DNA of 6,265 bases from Actinomycetes bacterium (GTDB taxonomy: Bacteria > Actinomycetota > Actinomycetes > S36-B12 > UBA10799). Every line of letters starts with the position of its first letter. The stretch's first letter is position 1. Below are positions 5,936 through 6,265 of this stretch, piece after piece. Both the position numbers and the translations under genes were made by a program. Location of the stretch: positions 1 through 6,265 of the forward strand of contig JAKOZM010000199.1 of NCBI GenBank assembly GCA_029779995.1, in the 5' to 3' direction. Under the pieces are notes generated by a model. That model searched no databases. It saw only the letters and a list, made by a program, of their open reading frames with translations, and had not been told where the DNA came from.

Positions 5936-6265
5936 GTGGCCAGGGAGATCATCCAGGCGGAAGCTGAGGATGGTGCCGTCACGCCCGCCAGTCTCGTTCA
6001 GGACATCCCCCGTCGCCGGCAGCTTCTCAACCGGCTGACCGGCAGCAGTCGCGGCACCATTCCGGAGCTGGAGCCGCTGCTGCGCACGCTGCGCCAGTTC
6101 CATCCCAAAGCGAACAAGCAGGTTGTGGAGCGGGCCTATGTGATGGCGGCTCATCTGCATGCGGACCAGCGCCGGCGCAGCGGTGAGCCCTACATCACTC
6201 ATCCGCTGGCCGTGGCGACCATCCTGGCGGAGTTGGGCATGACCCCGACCACCTTGGCGGCCGCG
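5936..6265 (+). CDS. relA: RelA/SpoT-family (p)ppGpp synthetase/hydrolase, N-terminal part (3' end outside window)
   Basis: The first 110 residues of a long RSH protein are present; actinobacterial Rel is a bifunctional enzyme that makes and degrades the stringent-response alarmone (p)ppGpp. The HD hydrolase domain begins in view: residues 67-90 include A-Y, then H-A-D-Q-R-R-R-S-G-E-P-Y-I-T-H-P, where H89 is the first metal-binding His. It continues with L-A-V-A-T-I-L-A-E-L-G-M, just short of the expected L-L-H-D-x-V-E-D. The start is GTG 5936: TAA 5903-5905 closes the frame upstream and no other start codon lies between. GAGG 5922-5925, 10 bases before it, is a plausible ribosome site. The synthetase, TGS and ACT domains lie beyond the edge, so bifunctionality is inferred from the family. 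In relatives apt usually sits between secF and this gene; here the gap is 72 bases. Confidence 0.95.
   Translation, partial: MAREIIQAEAEDGAVTPASLVQDIPRRRQLLNRLTGSSRGTIPELEPLLRTLRQFHPKANKQVVERAYVMAAHLHADQRRRSGEPYITHPLAVATILAELGMTPTTLAAA

Noticed and set aside
4496..6202. A 568-codon open frame on the - strand, antisense to secD, secF and rel
   Set aside because: It covers three clearly recognisable + strand genes and the promoter between two of them. Its translation is rich in His, Arg, Asp and Gln, typical of the shadow frame of GC-rich genes, and matches no family I know.
1..6265. Search for CRISPR, tRNA, rRNA, insertion sequence ends, phage genes or toxin-antitoxin pairs
   Set aside because: I saw no spaced direct repeats, no transposase or integrase motifs and no RNA gene signatures. 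Conserved housekeeping genes account for nearly all bases.

Overview
The window looks like chromosomal core DNA from a high-GC actinobacterium (Actinomycetota). The order ruvC-ruvA-ruvB-yajC-secD-secF-rel is the one I know from Streptomyces and, with insertions, Mycobacterium. The GC-rich third codon positions, the GTG starts and the Ala/Pro/Thr-rich insertion in SecD point the same way. I cannot name a genus. Every convincing gene is on the + strand, and about 95% of the window is coding.

Layout: (1) 1-465 is the 3' end of a wax ester synthase/diacylglycerol acyltransferase-type gene, cut by the left edge. (2) 466-546 is a short intergenic region. It holds a weak hairpin, a candidate promoter and a perfect 14-bp palindrome, CGTAC-N4-GTACG, which resembles a variant Gram-positive/cyanobacterial LexA (SOS) operator. 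(3) 547-2692 is ruvC-ruvA-ruvB, joined by 4-base overlaps; together these encode the Holliday-junction branch-migration and resolution machine. (4) 2707-5863 is yajC-secD-secF, with a 14-base gap after ruvB and then single-base overlaps; these encode the Sec translocon accessory complex. (5) 5864-5935 is a short gap with a good sigma-70-type promoter (TGGGCA-17-TAAAAT). (6) 5936 to the right edge is the first 110 codons of a RelA/SpoT-family (p)ppGpp enzyme.

The six genes from ruvC to secF are packed tightly enough to be one transcription unit. Recombination repair genes probably drive or share transcription with protein export genes, and a stringent-response gene follows under its own promoter.

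I found no phage, insertion sequence, CRISPR, RNA gene or obviously new system. The points most worth a second look are the variant SOS-like palindrome, the absence of apt between secF and rel, the acyltransferase where yebC is usual, and a Lys/Asn triplet-repeat tract plus extra cysteine pairs in the extracytoplasmic parts of SecD and SecF.
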